A DNA stretch of 64,000 nt from Bin87 sp965220265 (GCA_965220265.1 CBDCPM010000004.1:3906001-3970000), one strand, 5' to 3'; shown: positions 8,031 to 16,753, counted from the first letter of the stretch. A program made the numbers and translations. Notes: generated by a model not told the origin, from the sequence alone.

Positions 8031-9569
8031 ATGGGTCGCAATAAGCGGCGGAATGATCGCAGATTCTGGCCGACAAGGCGGCTGCGCACCACCGCGAAAA
8101 CCACGGCGCGCCGTGCCGAGTTGAAACCCGGTGACGTCGTGGTGGCCGGCGTCTCGGGGGGGCCCGACTCCTGCGCTTTAATGAACGTGCTCTACCTGGC
8201 GCGCCTTCGCTTCGGGTTTACCGTACAGCCCGCACACCTCCTGCACGATTTCCGAGGACAGGAAACCCAGGACGACGCCGATTTTGTGCGCCGGATGTGG
8301 CCCGAGTGCATCTTCGACGAAGTGGACGTGGACGCCTACCGGCGCGAGTCCGGCGTCAGTTCCTTCGAGCAGGCAGCCAGGGACGTTCGGTACGAGTTCC
8401 TGGCGCGAACCGCCCTTCAGGTGGGTGCCCGGTTGGTGGCCGTGGGACATACCGCCGATGACCTCGCCGAAACCGTGCTGCTTCACGTTGCACGCGGCAG
8501 CGGTCTCCACGGACTGCGTGGCATGAGCGAACTCGACCCGTGGCCGTACCCAAACCCCTCACGCGCCCCTGACGCTGCGGACACGGAGCTGAAGGTCTGG
8601 CGACCACTCATCAACCTGACCCGGCATCACACCATCTCCTACTGCCGGAACTACGGCATCGATTATCGCGATGACAGCACCAACTACATGCGCGACTTTG
8701 CCCGCAATCGCGTCCGCCTGGATCTCATGCCGGCATTGAAAGAGCAGCTGAACCCCCGGATCGTCGAGGCCTTGGGCCGAATTTCCCGTACCGCGGCCGC
8801 ACAGGTCGATTACATGGAACAGCAGGCCGATCTGGTTTGGCCGCAAATTGCCCACGAGCCAATTGCCGCCGACGGGACCTTGCAACTCGACCGAGTCGGT
8901 CTTGCGGAAACGCACCTGGCCCTCCGACACGTTATTCTCCGGCGCGCGTGGGTCCAAGCGACCGGGCAGGAACATCGCCTTACCGAGCGACACCTGGCCG
9001 CTATGGCCCATGCCGTTGCCAATCCCGGTTCCGGGAAGACCCTCGAACTGCCTCGGGGTTTTCGATTTGTCGTGGACTCCCAGCGCGCCACCCTCGTCGG
9101 CCCCGCACGAGCGGATGACTGCCCATATCCCGACCCGGTTCGGGAGTTCCGGCTCACCTTGCCTTGGGGACCCATCGCCATTGCCGTCACCAGGCGCGAC
9201 GGCTGGGAGGTAACCGCCGAGTCCGCCCGCATGCATCCTGAAACTCCCCTTGATACCGGAAACCCGCTGACCGCCTACCTGTCTTCGGAAGCTTTGGCCG
9301 AAGGGGCCACCGTGCGAACTTGGCAGCCCGGAGATCGCATGCAACCGCTGGGCATGTCGGGCACCCGAAAGTTGCAAGATATTTTCACCGACGCCAAGAT
9401 CCCCCGGCTTTGGCGGGAGCGGGTTCCACTGGTCGTGACTCCCCGTGGGGTTGCTTGGATCGTCGGGGTCCGAGTCGCCGATTGGGCCGCCGTGCGTCTC
9501 ACGTCGGGCCAGACTGCCGCTACATTCATTCGCTTTGAACCTCAATCCGATGCCATCGAACCTGCCTGA
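8031..9569 (+). CDS. tilS: tRNA(Ile)-lysidine synthase TilS
   Basis: TilS ligates lysine to C34 of tRNA-Ile(CAU), changing it to read AUA. The 512-residue protein has the PP-loop ATPase motif VSGGPDS (41-47) and the catalytic stretch VGHTADDLAETVLLH. A substrate-recognition segment IDYRDDSTNYMRDFARNRVR follows, and the C-terminal TilS_C domain contains RTWQPGDRMQPLGM and KLQDIFTDAKIP. I chose ATG 8031 because an upstream in-frame extension would overlap the phosphatase gene by about 300 bp and lacks family similarity; an AGGA lies before 8031. The basic N-terminal ~30 residues are an extension relative to many TilS proteins. Confidence 0.95.
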   Translation: MGRNKRRNDRRFWPTRRLRTTAKTTARRAELKPGDVVVAGVSGGPDSCALMNVLYLARLRFGFTVQPAHLLHDFRGQETQDDADFVRRMWPECIFDEVDVDAYRRESGVSSFEQAARDVRYEFLARTALQVGARLVAVGHTADDLAETVLLHVARGSGLHGLRGMSELDPWPYPNPSRAPDAADTELKVWRPLINLTRHHTISYCRNYGIDYRDDSTNYMRDFARNRVRLDLMPALKEQLNPRIVEALGRISRTAAAQVDYMEQQADLVWPQIAHEPIAADGTLQLDRVGLAETHLALRHVILRRAWVQATGQEHRLTERHLAAMAHAVANPGSGKTLELPRGFRFVVDSQRATLVGPARADDCPYPDPVREFRLTLPWGPIAIAVTRRDGWEVTAESARMHPETPLDTGNPLTAYLSSEALAEGATVRTWQPGDRMQPLGMSGTRKLQDIFTDAKIPRLWRERVPLVVTPRGVAWIVGVRVADWAAVRLTSGQTAATFIRFEPQSDAIEPA

Positions 9570-9772
9570 TTATCGGCGGGCCATGCCGGTCCGGATCGGA
9601 GCCAGATTCGGACGCGTGATCAGGTTGCGTGGGCCACACCCGCGGCGCGTGAACTCGCGCGTTGGCTCGACTGGATGCGGCGCAATCCCATAAAATCTAC
9701 CCGCAATCATGCGTTCGACGAAATAGCTATTGTGTAAAATAAAGATGTAACTGGAACGGCCTGAAGACTTGG

Positions 9773-9814
9773 AAAAGCCGACTGGATCCGCCCGCATACG
9801 CCCGTCGGCTTTTT
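9773..9814 (+). terminator. Intrinsic terminator or attenuator before accDA
   Basis: AAAAGCCGAC (9773-9782) pairs perfectly with GTCGGCTTTT (9804-9813) around a 21-nt loop, with T-rich sequence at the 3' side. It ends only 9 bases before the accDA ribosome-binding site. It may simply end the tilS transcript. Because a TAAAAT hexamer lies just upstream (9736-9741), it could instead attenuate an accDA-specific leader. Confidence 0.7.
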
Positions 9815-9836
9815 CGGCTACCAAAGGAGGATTTGG

Positions 9837-11684
9837 GTGCCGGTCCGTAACCTGACCAATTTCCTGGTTCATCTCTTCAGCGACGGCGACGAGCTGGAGG
9901 AGATGTACTTGTCTGCGGTGCACGATCATTGTCTGTACTGCCACGAACTGATCAGCGATTCCACGGCCTACCTCGACTACCGGGTTTGCCCCTTCTGCCG
10001 GTTCCATTACACCCTGTCCGCGCGCGAAAGGATCGAACTCCTCGCCGACCGCCGCACTTTCCGCGAACAAAACCGGTACGTGCGCTCCGTGGCGCCTTTG
10101 GCGTTCTCCAACCGTACGCCTTATGACGAGCAACTAACCGAGAGCCAGGACCGCACCGGCTTGACCGAGGCCGCCGTTACTGGAACCTGCAAAATCGACG
10201 GCCGCAACCTGATGCTGGTGGTGTTGGACTACGGGTTCATGGGCGGCAGCATGAGCAGCGTGGTCGGCGAAAAAGTCGCCCTGGCTTTCGAACACGCTGT
10301 CCGCCGCAACCTTCCCATCGTCGCATTGGTCACCGGCGGCGGTGCGCGAACCCAGGAAGGGGTCCTGTCGCTGATGCAAATGGCCAAGACGGTCACCGCG
10401 GCCAACAAGCTGCGCGAAGCGTCCATTCCATTCATTGCCGTGCTGGCCAATCCTTCCACCGGCCAGGCCTATGGCAGTTTCGCGAACCTTGCAGACGTCA
10501 TCATCGCCGAACCCGGCTCCGTCGTGGGTCTGTCTCCCATCCGCACCATGATCGAAGCGACCGGGCGGCAGGTTCCGCCCGATGTCCACACGGCCGAATA
10601 CCACCTGCGCCGGGGCCTGCTCGATAACGTGGTGGATCGAGAGCAACTGCGGGTACGGCTAAGCCAACTACTCAACCTCCTCGTGGAACCCGAAGCCATA
10701 CGTTTGGGCCGTCGCGCCGTCTCGCGCCTCATGGCGCCGTCCGTGGAGGACACGGAGACGTGGGAATCCGTCGAAGCCGCCACCCACGACGAAAGGCCTG
10801 ACGCCCTCTACTACATGCGGCACATGCTGGATGATTTCTTCGAGATCTGCGGGGACCGCGTCGGTAGCGATGACCGCACCGTAGTGGGCGGCGTTGGCTT
10901 GCTCCGCGGGCATCCCGTCGCCGTTATCGGTCAGCAGCGCACCCATTCCCACGACACCGACCGCAGCCGCTACCACGTCCATCCCGACGGGCTACGCAAG
11001 GCTCAACGCATCATCAGCCTGGCCGCGCGGTTCAACCTGCCCCTGGTCACCTTGATCGATTCCCAGGGCGCCGACCCTCGGCTGGAGTCTGAGGAGCACG
11101 GCGTTGGCAACGCTATCGCCCGTAGCCTGTCAATGATGCTCGAGGCGGAGACTCCCATTGTCTCGGTGATCATCGGTGAGGCCGGCAACGAAGCAGCGCT
11201 GGCGCTGAGCCTGTCCGACCGCATCCTGATGCAGCAGTACGCAATCTACTCGCCAATTTCACTGCACCACGCGATGGGGGGCCGCATGCGCGAACGTTAT
11301 CTCACTCGCGAGGCCGCCGACGTACTGATGCTGACCGCTCGAGACTGCCAGGAACTCGGCATCATCGATCAGGTGATACCCGAACCCGCCGGTGGCGCCC
11401 ACCTCGACCGACGTCAGGCGGTGGAGAACCTGGAATACTCCATCTACAAACATCTTGCCGAAGCCAGCCGCGTGTCCGCCGGCAAGCTGGTCAAGCAGAG
11501 GTACCGGAAGTTCCGGCAAATGGGTGAGCTCAACCCATTCGCTCAGGAAGCCATCAGGCAGGAGATATCCGCGCTCCTACGCATACACGTAGTAGGCGCG
11601 TCGTCTGGCGCAATGGAATTGCCCGGGTCAGCCTTTGGCTCCCTTCCTGCACTGGAAGAAGGGATCGAGAAACAGGCTTCCTAG
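9837..11684 (+). CDS. accDA: Acetyl-CoA carboxylase carboxyltransferase, fused beta-alpha (AccD-AccA type)
   Basis: This 615-residue protein joins the two carboxyltransferase subunits, which move the carboxyl group from biotin to acetyl-CoA. Residues 30-55 form the AccD zinc ribbon (Cys32, Cys35, Cys51, Cys54). The beta-type crotonase core follows, with GGGARTQEGVLSLMQMAKT (168-186). From about 325 the alpha-type half starts (FFEICGDR, VVGGVG, GLRKAQRIISLAARF, TLIDSQGADP, GEAGNEAALALSLSDRI). In both halves the glycine-rich oxyanion loop deviates from the usual form: GQAYGS instead of GGVxAS, and GEAGNEA instead of GEGGSGGA. It starts at GTG with AAAGGAGG 7 bp upstream. No accB/accC are nearby. 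It could act on another acyl-CoA. Confidence 0.85.
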   Translation: MPVRNLTNFLVHLFSDGDELEEMYLSAVHDHCLYCHELISDSTAYLDYRVCPFCRFHYTLSARERIELLADRRTFREQNRYVRSVAPLAFSNRTPYDEQLTESQDRTGLTEAAVTGTCKIDGRNLMLVVLDYGFMGGSMSSVVGEKVALAFEHAVRRNLPIVALVTGGGARTQEGVLSLMQMAKTVTAANKLREASIPFIAVLANPSTGQAYGSFANLADVIIAEPGSVVGLSPIRTMIEATGRQVPPDVHTAEYHLRRGLLDNVVDREQLRVRLSQLLNLLVEPEAIRLGRRAVSRLMAPSVEDTETWESVEAATHDERPDALYYMRHMLDDFFEICGDRVGSDDRTVVGGVGLLRGHPVAVIGQQRTHSHDTDRSRYHVHPDGLRKAQRIISLAARFNLPLVTLIDSQGADPRLESEEHGVGNAIARSLSMMLEAETPIVSVIIGEAGNEAALALSLSDRILMQQYAIYSPISLHHAMGGRMRERYLTREAADVLMLTARDCQELGIIDQVIPEPAGGAHLDRRQAVENLEYSIYKHLAEASRVSAGKLVKQRYRKFRQMGELNPFAQEAIRQEISALLRIHVVGASSGAMELPGSAFGSLPALEEGIEKQAS

Positions 11685-11697
11685 CCGCGAAGCGCCG

Positions 11698-12519
11698 TTA
11701 CGCTTCCCGCCCGTGCGCTTTCAGGCTACGGCGCAACTCGTCAGCCACGGCGGCGTACTCGCCGCTGACCGCCTCGTCCACCAAGACCGTGGGCCGGCTT
11801 GTGTCCCGATACGCTGGGCTGAGGGACATGCTGCCCAGGAACGGCGCGTCAATGTCTTCCGCCAACTGCCGTCCTGCGCCTTCTCCGAAAATATCGCCCG
11901 AATAGTTCTCCACAATCCCGACCACGTTCAGGTTCAGTTTGCGGATCATGTTGATGCACCGCTTGGCGTCGATGATGGCCAGGTCCTGCGGCGTGCTCAC
12001 CACCACGAACCCGTCCATGGGCAGCGTCTGCATCACAGTCAGCGGCGAGTCGGAGGTCCCTGGCGGCAGGTCGACAATCAGGTAGTCCAGTTCGCCCCAG
12101 TCGGTCGCCTGGAGAAACTGGTTGATCGCGTTGTGGATCATCGGGCCGCGCCAGATGATCGCCTCGTCCTCGTTCTCCTGAAAAAATCCCATCGACACCA
12201 CTTTGACGCCGTGACCTTCCGCCGGACTGATTTGCCCGTCGCGGTAGTCCGGTTTGTCCGTGATTCCCATCACCCGGGTCACGTTGGGACAGTCGATGTC
12301 CACGTCCAACAGCCCGACGCGTTCGCCCTGCTTCGCCAGGATGGTCGCCAGGTTGCACGCCACAGTGGTCTTTCCGACGCCGCCTTTCCCGCTGTAAACC
12401 CCAATCTTCGTCCTCACCGCGGCAAAGCGATCGGTGATCTGCCGCTTCTGCTCCCATTGCCGCCGGATCTGCTCCAGGCGGGCGTTTTGCTGGGCATTGG
12501 GCTGCTGTGGCGTTGCCAT
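11698..12519 (-). CDS. Mrp/ApbC-type P-loop ATPase lacking the CxxC motif
   Basis: This is a 273-residue ATPase of the Mrp/Nbp35 Fe-S carrier family, MinD-like superfamily. The deviant Walker A SGKGGVGKT (43-51), switch I LDVDIDCPN and Walker B YLIVDLPPGTSDSPL are all intact. In typical Mrp proteins the VENMS segment is followed by a CPHC-type CxxC that bridges an Fe-S cluster between subunits. Here VENYSGDIFGEGAG (203-216) runs straight on with no cysteine, a deletion of roughly ten residues. The N-terminal MIP18-like domain is absent but encoded by the gene just upstream (12563-12871), 43 bp away on the same strand. A role in cluster assembly is inferred from family and neighbour. Confidence 0.85.
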   Translation of the reverse strand: MATPQQPNAQQNARLEQIRRQWEQKRQITDRFAAVRTKIGVYSGKGGVGKTTVACNLATILAKQGERVGLLDVDIDCPNVTRVMGITDKPDYRDGQISPAEGHGVKVVSMGFFQENEDEAIIWRGPMIHNAINQFLQATDWGELDYLIVDLPPGTSDSPLTVMQTLPMDGFVVVSTPQDLAIIDAKRCINMIRKLNLNVVGIVENYSGDIFGEGAGRQLAEDIDAPFLGSMSLSPAYRDTSRPTVLVDEAVSGEYAAVADELRRSLKAHGREA

Positions 12520-12562
12520 TGTAGAGTTTCTCTCCGTAACCGGACGACCGTCAGCGTCTGGG

Positions 12563-12871
12563 CTAGATGCCCAACATATTGCGAGCTTCCTCGCTAATCA
12601 GGTCAGGAGACCACGGCGGATCGAAAGTCAACTCGATGTTGACCTCTTCAACCCCTTCCACGTCCTGTATCGCCCACTCGGCCTGCTGCGCGATATGGGG
12701 ACCCATCCCGCAGCCTGGGAAAGTCAGGGTCATCTGGACAAACACGTCGTTCGCGTCGCTGACCTGCACGTCGTAAATAAGGCCCAGATCCACCACGTTC
12801 ACTGGTATTTCTGGGTCGTATACCGTGCGGAGCGCTTCGTAAACTTCATCGCGATTTACGGTTTCCGGCAT
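12563..12871 (-). CDS. MIP18/SufT-type Fe-S assembly factor (DUF59)
   Basis: This is a 102-residue single-domain protein of the MIP18/PaaD/SufT family, involved in maturation of iron-sulfur proteins. The family signature DPEIPVNVVDLGLIYDV (19-35) and the reactive-cysteine loop FPGCGMGP (Cys54) are present. I start at ATG 12871, which has AAGGAG nine bases upstream; an in-frame extension of 12 residues upstream has no support. It precedes the Mrp-type ATPase by 43 bp. The pair resembles the domain order of fused Mrp proteins and probably works together. Confidence 0.9.
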   Translation of the reverse strand: MPETVNRDEVYEALRTVYDPEIPVNVVDLGLIYDVQVSDANDVFVQMTLTFPGCGMGPHIAQQAEWAIQDVEGVEEVNIELTFDPPWSPDLISEEARNMLGI

Positions 12872-13042
12872 GGCCTTTCTCCTTCCAATCGAGTATCTGC
12901 ACGTCATTATAGCCCAAATCTAATCCGACTGCGTTTGCGCGACGTCGTCCTTTCTACCTGGGAGTGTATGATGCACGACATACCGGAACACGAAAACGAT
13001 ACGGCGGCCGGGGCTCTCAGCCCAGCCCGCGGGAGCAGGATC

Positions 13043-14602
13043 ATGGTTGACTTGCTATTTGCTAACGGCACGGTGATCGACGGCACCGGCTCTGCGGGTC
13101 ATCGCACCAGCGTCGCCGTAACCGGAGACACCATACAGGTCATCACCGGCGATACCGCGTCGGTCAATGCTGGGCGCACCGTGGACGCCAGCGGCTACGT
13201 GATTTGCCCCGGCTTCATTGATATGCACTCCCATTCCGACCTCAAGTTGCTCACCGATCCTGACCACGAGCCCAAGGTCCGGCAGGGAGTCACCACCGAG
13301 GCCCTCGGCATGGACGGCCTGTCGTACGCTCCCACCACGCCCCGAGCCCTGGAGCAGCTCCTGGTCTATCTGGCGGCGGTCAATGGGACGCCACCGGATG
13401 TCCGCTGGAGCAGCGTCGCCGACTTCCTCGCCCTGTTCGATGGTAACTCCACCTGCAACGTCTTGCATTTCGTCCCGCACGCCGCCATTCGGGTGGCCGC
13501 CATGGGCTGGTCGTCCCGCCTGCCCACCGATGCGGAACTGGCCACAATGCGCGACCTTACCCGTCAGGGCATGCGCGACGGCGCGTTCGGGTTCACCACC
13601 GGGCTGACCTACGCCCCCGGCGCTTACAGCGACACCGCCGAATTGGCCGCCATCGCCACCGTCGCCGCGGACGAAGGCGGTTTCTACTGCACCCATGCCC
13701 GCTACACCCTGGGCGACCGCCTCCTCGACCCGTTCCGGGAGGCGCTGGAAATCGGTCGGCGATCCGGCGCTCCCGTGCACCTGTCACACTACCACAGCCC
13801 GGTGGCCGGCCTCGGCTCGCAGATGACAGCCCTCGTGGACGACGCCCGCAGTCGCGGCCAGGACGTCACCTTCGATCAATACCCCTACCCGGCCGCCAGC
13901 ACCATTTTGCACTCCCTCCTTCCCTATTGGGTCCACGCCGGCGGCCCCCAGGCGCTCATGACCCGCCTCGCCGACCCGAACGTGCGTGACCTCATGGTCC
14001 GGGCCGTAGAGCCCCAGTGGGGCGGCCAGACTCTCGACAACTACATCTTCGCCCACATCGCCTCAGACAAAAACAAGGAATGGGAAGGCCGGTCCCTGGA
14101 AGATCTGGCCGCCCATCGTGGCGGACGCATGGTGGACGCCGTCTGCGACCTGCTCCTTGAGGAAGACCTCCAGGTTGCTTTCGTCGCTCGGACCGGCAAC
14201 CTTGAAAACATCCGCGAGATCGCGTCCCACCCGGCCCAGATGATCGGCACCGACGCTATCCTCACTGGAGGGCGTCCCAATCCTCGCACCTACGGCACCT
14301 ATCCCTACGTCCTGGCCCAGTTCGTTCGAGGAGAAGGTCTCTTCTCCCTGGAGGAAGCCATCCGCAAGATGACCGGCGCGCCCGCCCAGCGTTTGGGCCT
14401 ATCAGACCGCGGCGTCATCCGCGACGGCGCCAAGGCCGACCTCGTCCTGTTTGACCCATCGGGCGTCGACACCCCGGCAACCTTCGACGATCCTCTGCGG
14501 TTCCCCGTAGGCATCGACTACGTTGCCGTCAACGGCACCCTAGTAATCGACAACGGCCGCCACACCGGCACCCGCCCTGGCCGCGCACTCCGCAGCCGCT
14601 AA
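13043..14602 (+). CDS. N-acyl-D-amino-acid deacylase-type amidohydrolase
   Basis: This 519-residue amidohydrolase opens with the D-aminoacylase family start VDLLFANGTVIDGTG. It then has the metal-binding pair GFIDMHSHSD (His62, His64), THARYT, HLSHYH, DQYPYPA and the C-terminal beta-sandwich return AKADLVLFDP. The family hydrolyses N-acyl-D-amino acids or related amides in the cytoplasm. The catalytic aspartate is probably in GTDAIL, where relatives usually have SDG. ATG 13043 has GGGAG at ideal spacing. ATGs at 12968/12971 would add 25 residues of low-complexity character and also have GGGAG nearby, so the start is not certain. An upstream promoter must lie in the short gap with the SufT-like gene. 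Confidence 0.82.
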   Translation: MVDLLFANGTVIDGTGSAGHRTSVAVTGDTIQVITGDTASVNAGRTVDASGYVICPGFIDMHSHSDLKLLTDPDHEPKVRQGVTTEALGMDGLSYAPTTPRALEQLLVYLAAVNGTPPDVRWSSVADFLALFDGNSTCNVLHFVPHAAIRVAAMGWSSRLPTDAELATMRDLTRQGMRDGAFGFTTGLTYAPGAYSDTAELAAIATVAADEGGFYCTHARYTLGDRLLDPFREALEIGRRSGAPVHLSHYHSPVAGLGSQMTALVDDARSRGQDVTFDQYPYPAASTILHSLLPYWVHAGGPQALMTRLADPNVRDLMVRAVEPQWGGQTLDNYIFAHIASDKNKEWEGRSLEDLAAHRGGRMVDAVCDLLLEEDLQVAFVARTGNLENIREIASHPAQMIGTDAILTGGRPNPRTYGTYPYVLAQFVRGEGLFSLEEAIRKMTGAPAQRLGLSDRGVIRDGAKADLVLFDPSGVDTPATFDDPLRFPVGIDYVAVNGTLVIDNGRHTGTRPGRALRSR

Positions 14603-14604
14603 CG

Positions 14605-15255
14605 TTATGTTTCCTCCACAAAGTGGTCAGGGACAGACGGTGGTGGCCTGTTGACACGACTAATTTCCCTCTCATGGCGCAGAGCCTGTTCTCGTTGTTC
14701 GCGCCATTCGCAGATCACTTTCCAAGCGGCATCGATATATGCCGACCAAGAACGACCATATTGTTCGTGAGCGATGTCCCAATTGACATAACAAGCCTGG
14801 TCATCGAGCCACTCGTAAAACGCGTCACTTTGTGACCGATTTGACTGGTAGTACTCCAACCTCAATCGGTCAAAGCAAGGCAATCGCCCGTCTTCGGCAC
14901 TGAAAAGCGGGGGCTCCACTTCCCATTCTGGTCGACCTTGTTCGCGCCTGATAGCCCTCAACTTGTGCCAAGCATTCCAATCTTTACGATCGGCTGCTTG
15001 CACCCACAACACAGCATTTTGGTATCCCAGGGTCTCCCAGTCACGTTCGACAATAGATCGATACGCCTCCTCCTCCTCATACACTTTGTTCAGAGCCGAT
15101 TGGGTAGGCTCGATTGCGAGATTCTCAACAGCTTTCTCGTACTTTTCGACGCGGTTGATAATTGCCTCCCTGCAAAGTTGCGATATGTTGACCTGAGACT
15201 TAAGCGGTTCATACCGTCTCAGTAATTCGTCGGGAATGTTGACGCCAATCCGCAT
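14605..15255 (-). CDS. Ribbon-helix-helix-type protein, probable autoregulator
   Basis: I do not recognise a named gene. The first 32 residues (MRIGVNIPDELLRRYEPLKS, then NISQLCREAI) match the plan of a ribbon-helix-helix DNA-binding domain: a short beta strand followed by two helices. The remaining ~180 residues are rich in Trp, Tyr, Glu and Arg, are helical in character and have no transmembrane segment. Lower GC than neighbouring genes hints at separate ancestry. AGGAGG precedes the ATG. A near-perfect inverted repeat covers its promoter, which fits self-repression. The start faces away from the acyl-CoA dehydrogenase at 15446; the 3' end abuts the amidohydrolase stop. Confidence 0.6.
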   Translation of the reverse strand: MRIGVNIPDELLRRYEPLKSQVNISQLCREAIINRVEKYEKAVENLAIEPTQSALNKVYEEEEAYRSIVERDWETLGYQNAVLWVQAADRKDWNAWHKLRAIRREQGRPEWEVEPPLFSAEDGRLPCFDRLRLEYYQSNRSQSDAFYEWLDDQACYVNWDIAHEQYGRSWSAYIDAAWKVICEWREQREQALRHEREISRVNRPPPSVPDHFVEET

Positions 15256-15282
15256 TGCCGGGTTCCTCCTTGCGCGCGACGT

Positions 15283-15316
15283 GTATGTTGTATACTGTCA
15301 AAAGCATACGACATAC
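15283..15316 (-). promoter_or_regulatory. Inverted-repeat operator over the RHH gene promoter
   Basis: GTATGTTGTAT (15283-15293) and ATACGACATAC (15306-15316) are inverted copies with 10 of 11 bases matching across a 12-nt spacer. On the minus strand a TTGTAT -35, an 18-bp spacer and TATACA -10 can be drawn through it, so a bound regulator would block RNA polymerase. It lies 28-61 bp upstream of the ATG at 15255. Confidence 0.6.
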
Positions 15317-15445
15317 AATTGGGGCTGTCAAAGTATCGCGTGTACGCTCTCGGTTGCCCCCGCCCGACTCCTTAGGGCATAATTGCCCACTAACTCCCGG
15401 AATCACTCAGGCTGGGCCGTAACCCGGTCGCATTCGAGGCACGCC

Positions 15446-16678
15446 ATGGACTTCGAACCCCGCTATACCACCGAGCAGGAAGCCTTCCGCACCGAAGTGC
15501 AGGGATGGCTTCGCGACAACATCCCGGGCGGCATCCAGCACCCAGCCGACTCCATCGACCTCACTTACGAGCAATACCAGCTCCGCCGCGAGTTGGGCCG
15601 GCGATTGGGCGACAAGGGTTGGCTGTGGCCCACCGCTCCCGAGGAATACGGCGGCGGCGGCCTGACCGTCGACCATTCCGTGGTTCTCGAGGAGGAGATT
15701 GACGGCTACAACCTCTCTCTTCCTCCCTATTACGACTCCGGCGGACGGCTCGGCGGCAGCTCCATCCTCGTATGGGGTTCCGAGGAACAGAAGCAGGAAT
15801 TCCTGCCCAAGATTTTCAAGGGTGAGATCCGCACCTGGCAGCTTTTGACCGAGCCCGAGGCCGGCTCCGACCTGGCTAACGCCAAGACCGCGGCACGGCG
15901 CGACGGCGACGATTATGTCATCAACGGCCAGAAGGTCTACGTGGGCAGCGCCCACGGTTCCGACTACATGTGGACCATCACCTGCACCGATCAGGAAGGC
16001 GACCGTCACCACAACCTCAGTTGGTTCATGGTGCCGTCCAATCTCCCCGGCATCAGCGTCTTCCCGATGGACCTCCTGTCCTCCGCCGGAGAGTCCGGCG
16101 CCGGCTCCGGCGTCAAGAACATTGTCTACTTCGACAACGTTCGCGTGCCGGCCCGCAACCTGATTGGCGGCGAGAACGAGGGCTGGAAGGTCGCAACAAC
16201 GCACCTGGAGTTGGAGCACGGCACCGGCGGGCGCATCGGGAGGAACTGGATCGTAGATCGCATCTTCGACCACTGCACGACCAACAACCGCCGCGGCGAG
16301 GCCCTCAGCAAGGACCCGGATGTGCGCGAGCGATTGGTCGACATCTACATCGACGCCGAGATCGGTCGCCTGTTCCAACTTCGCAATTACTGGATGCGCC
16401 ACAGTGGAGCCAACGTTACCTACGAGGGTCCTCAGGCGTCGTACTTCCGCAAGCAGTCCGGCCTCCGCATCGCCACCGGCATACTCGACATTCTCGGCCC
16501 CGCGGCGCTGACCAAGGACGAGCAGTGGGGCGCCGGTGAAGGCCACATCGAGTCTCACCAGCGCGCCGCCATTATCGCTCTCCACCCGGGCGGCACCACC
16601 GACATCCAGAAGGTGATCATGGCCCGCCGTATCGGGATCGGACGCCAGCAGCGAGAACGCGCCGGCGCCCTCGCCTGA
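15446..16678 (+). CDS. Acyl-CoA dehydrogenase family protein
   Basis: This is a 410-residue FAD-dependent acyl-CoA dehydrogenase. It contains the N-terminal helical domain with WLWPTAPEEYGGGG, the beta-domain flavin motif LLTEPEAGSDLA and YVINGQKVYVGSAHGSDYM, and a C-terminal helical bundle. Family members oxidise acyl-CoA thioesters at C2-C3 and pass electrons to ETF. The substrate is not evident. I chose ATG 15446, preceded by GAGG; an in-frame extension of 21 residues upstream has no similarity. A second paralogue follows 75 bp downstream, so the two may act on successive or related substrates, or form a heteromer as known for some bile-acid and steroid dehydrogenases. Confidence 0.9.
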   Translation: MDFEPRYTTEQEAFRTEVQGWLRDNIPGGIQHPADSIDLTYEQYQLRRELGRRLGDKGWLWPTAPEEYGGGGLTVDHSVVLEEEIDGYNLSLPPYYDSGGRLGGSSILVWGSEEQKQEFLPKIFKGEIRTWQLLTEPEAGSDLANAKTAARRDGDDYVINGQKVYVGSAHGSDYMWTITCTDQEGDRHHNLSWFMVPSNLPGISVFPMDLLSSAGESGAGSGVKNIVYFDNVRVPARNLIGGENEGWKVATTHLELEHGTGGRIGRNWIVDRIFDHCTTNNRRGEALSKDPDVRERLVDIYIDAEIGRLFQLRNYWMRHSGANVTYEGPQASYFRKQSGLRIATGILDILGPAALTKDEQWGAGEGHIESHQRAAIIALHPGGTTDIQKVIMARRIGIGRQQRERAGALA

Positions 16679-16707
16679 TCTCACATCCCTCGTTAATTCG
16701 TTTTTCC

Positions 16708-16732
16708 GCGGCAACGTCCCTGGCGTTGCCGC
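16708..16732. repeat. Intergenic stem-loop between the two dehydrogenase genes
   Basis: GCGGCAACG and CGTTGCCGC form a perfect 9-bp stem with a 7-nt loop. No U-tract follows on either strand, so it is unlikely to be a standard terminator. It ends just before the AGGAG of the second gene and could tune mRNA stability or translation. Confidence 0.5.
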
Positions 16733-16753
16733 CAACTAGGAGTAATCGACCCG

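Noticed and set aside
12434..12967. In-frame ~180-residue upstream extension of the amidohydrolase gene
   Set aside because: It runs antisense through the SufT-like gene and part of mrp; ribosome sites occur only at 12968-13043.
15375..15388. GGGCA-TAAT-TGCCC palindrome before the acyl-CoA dehydrogenase
   Set aside because: Five-base arms are too short to support an operator call without further copies.
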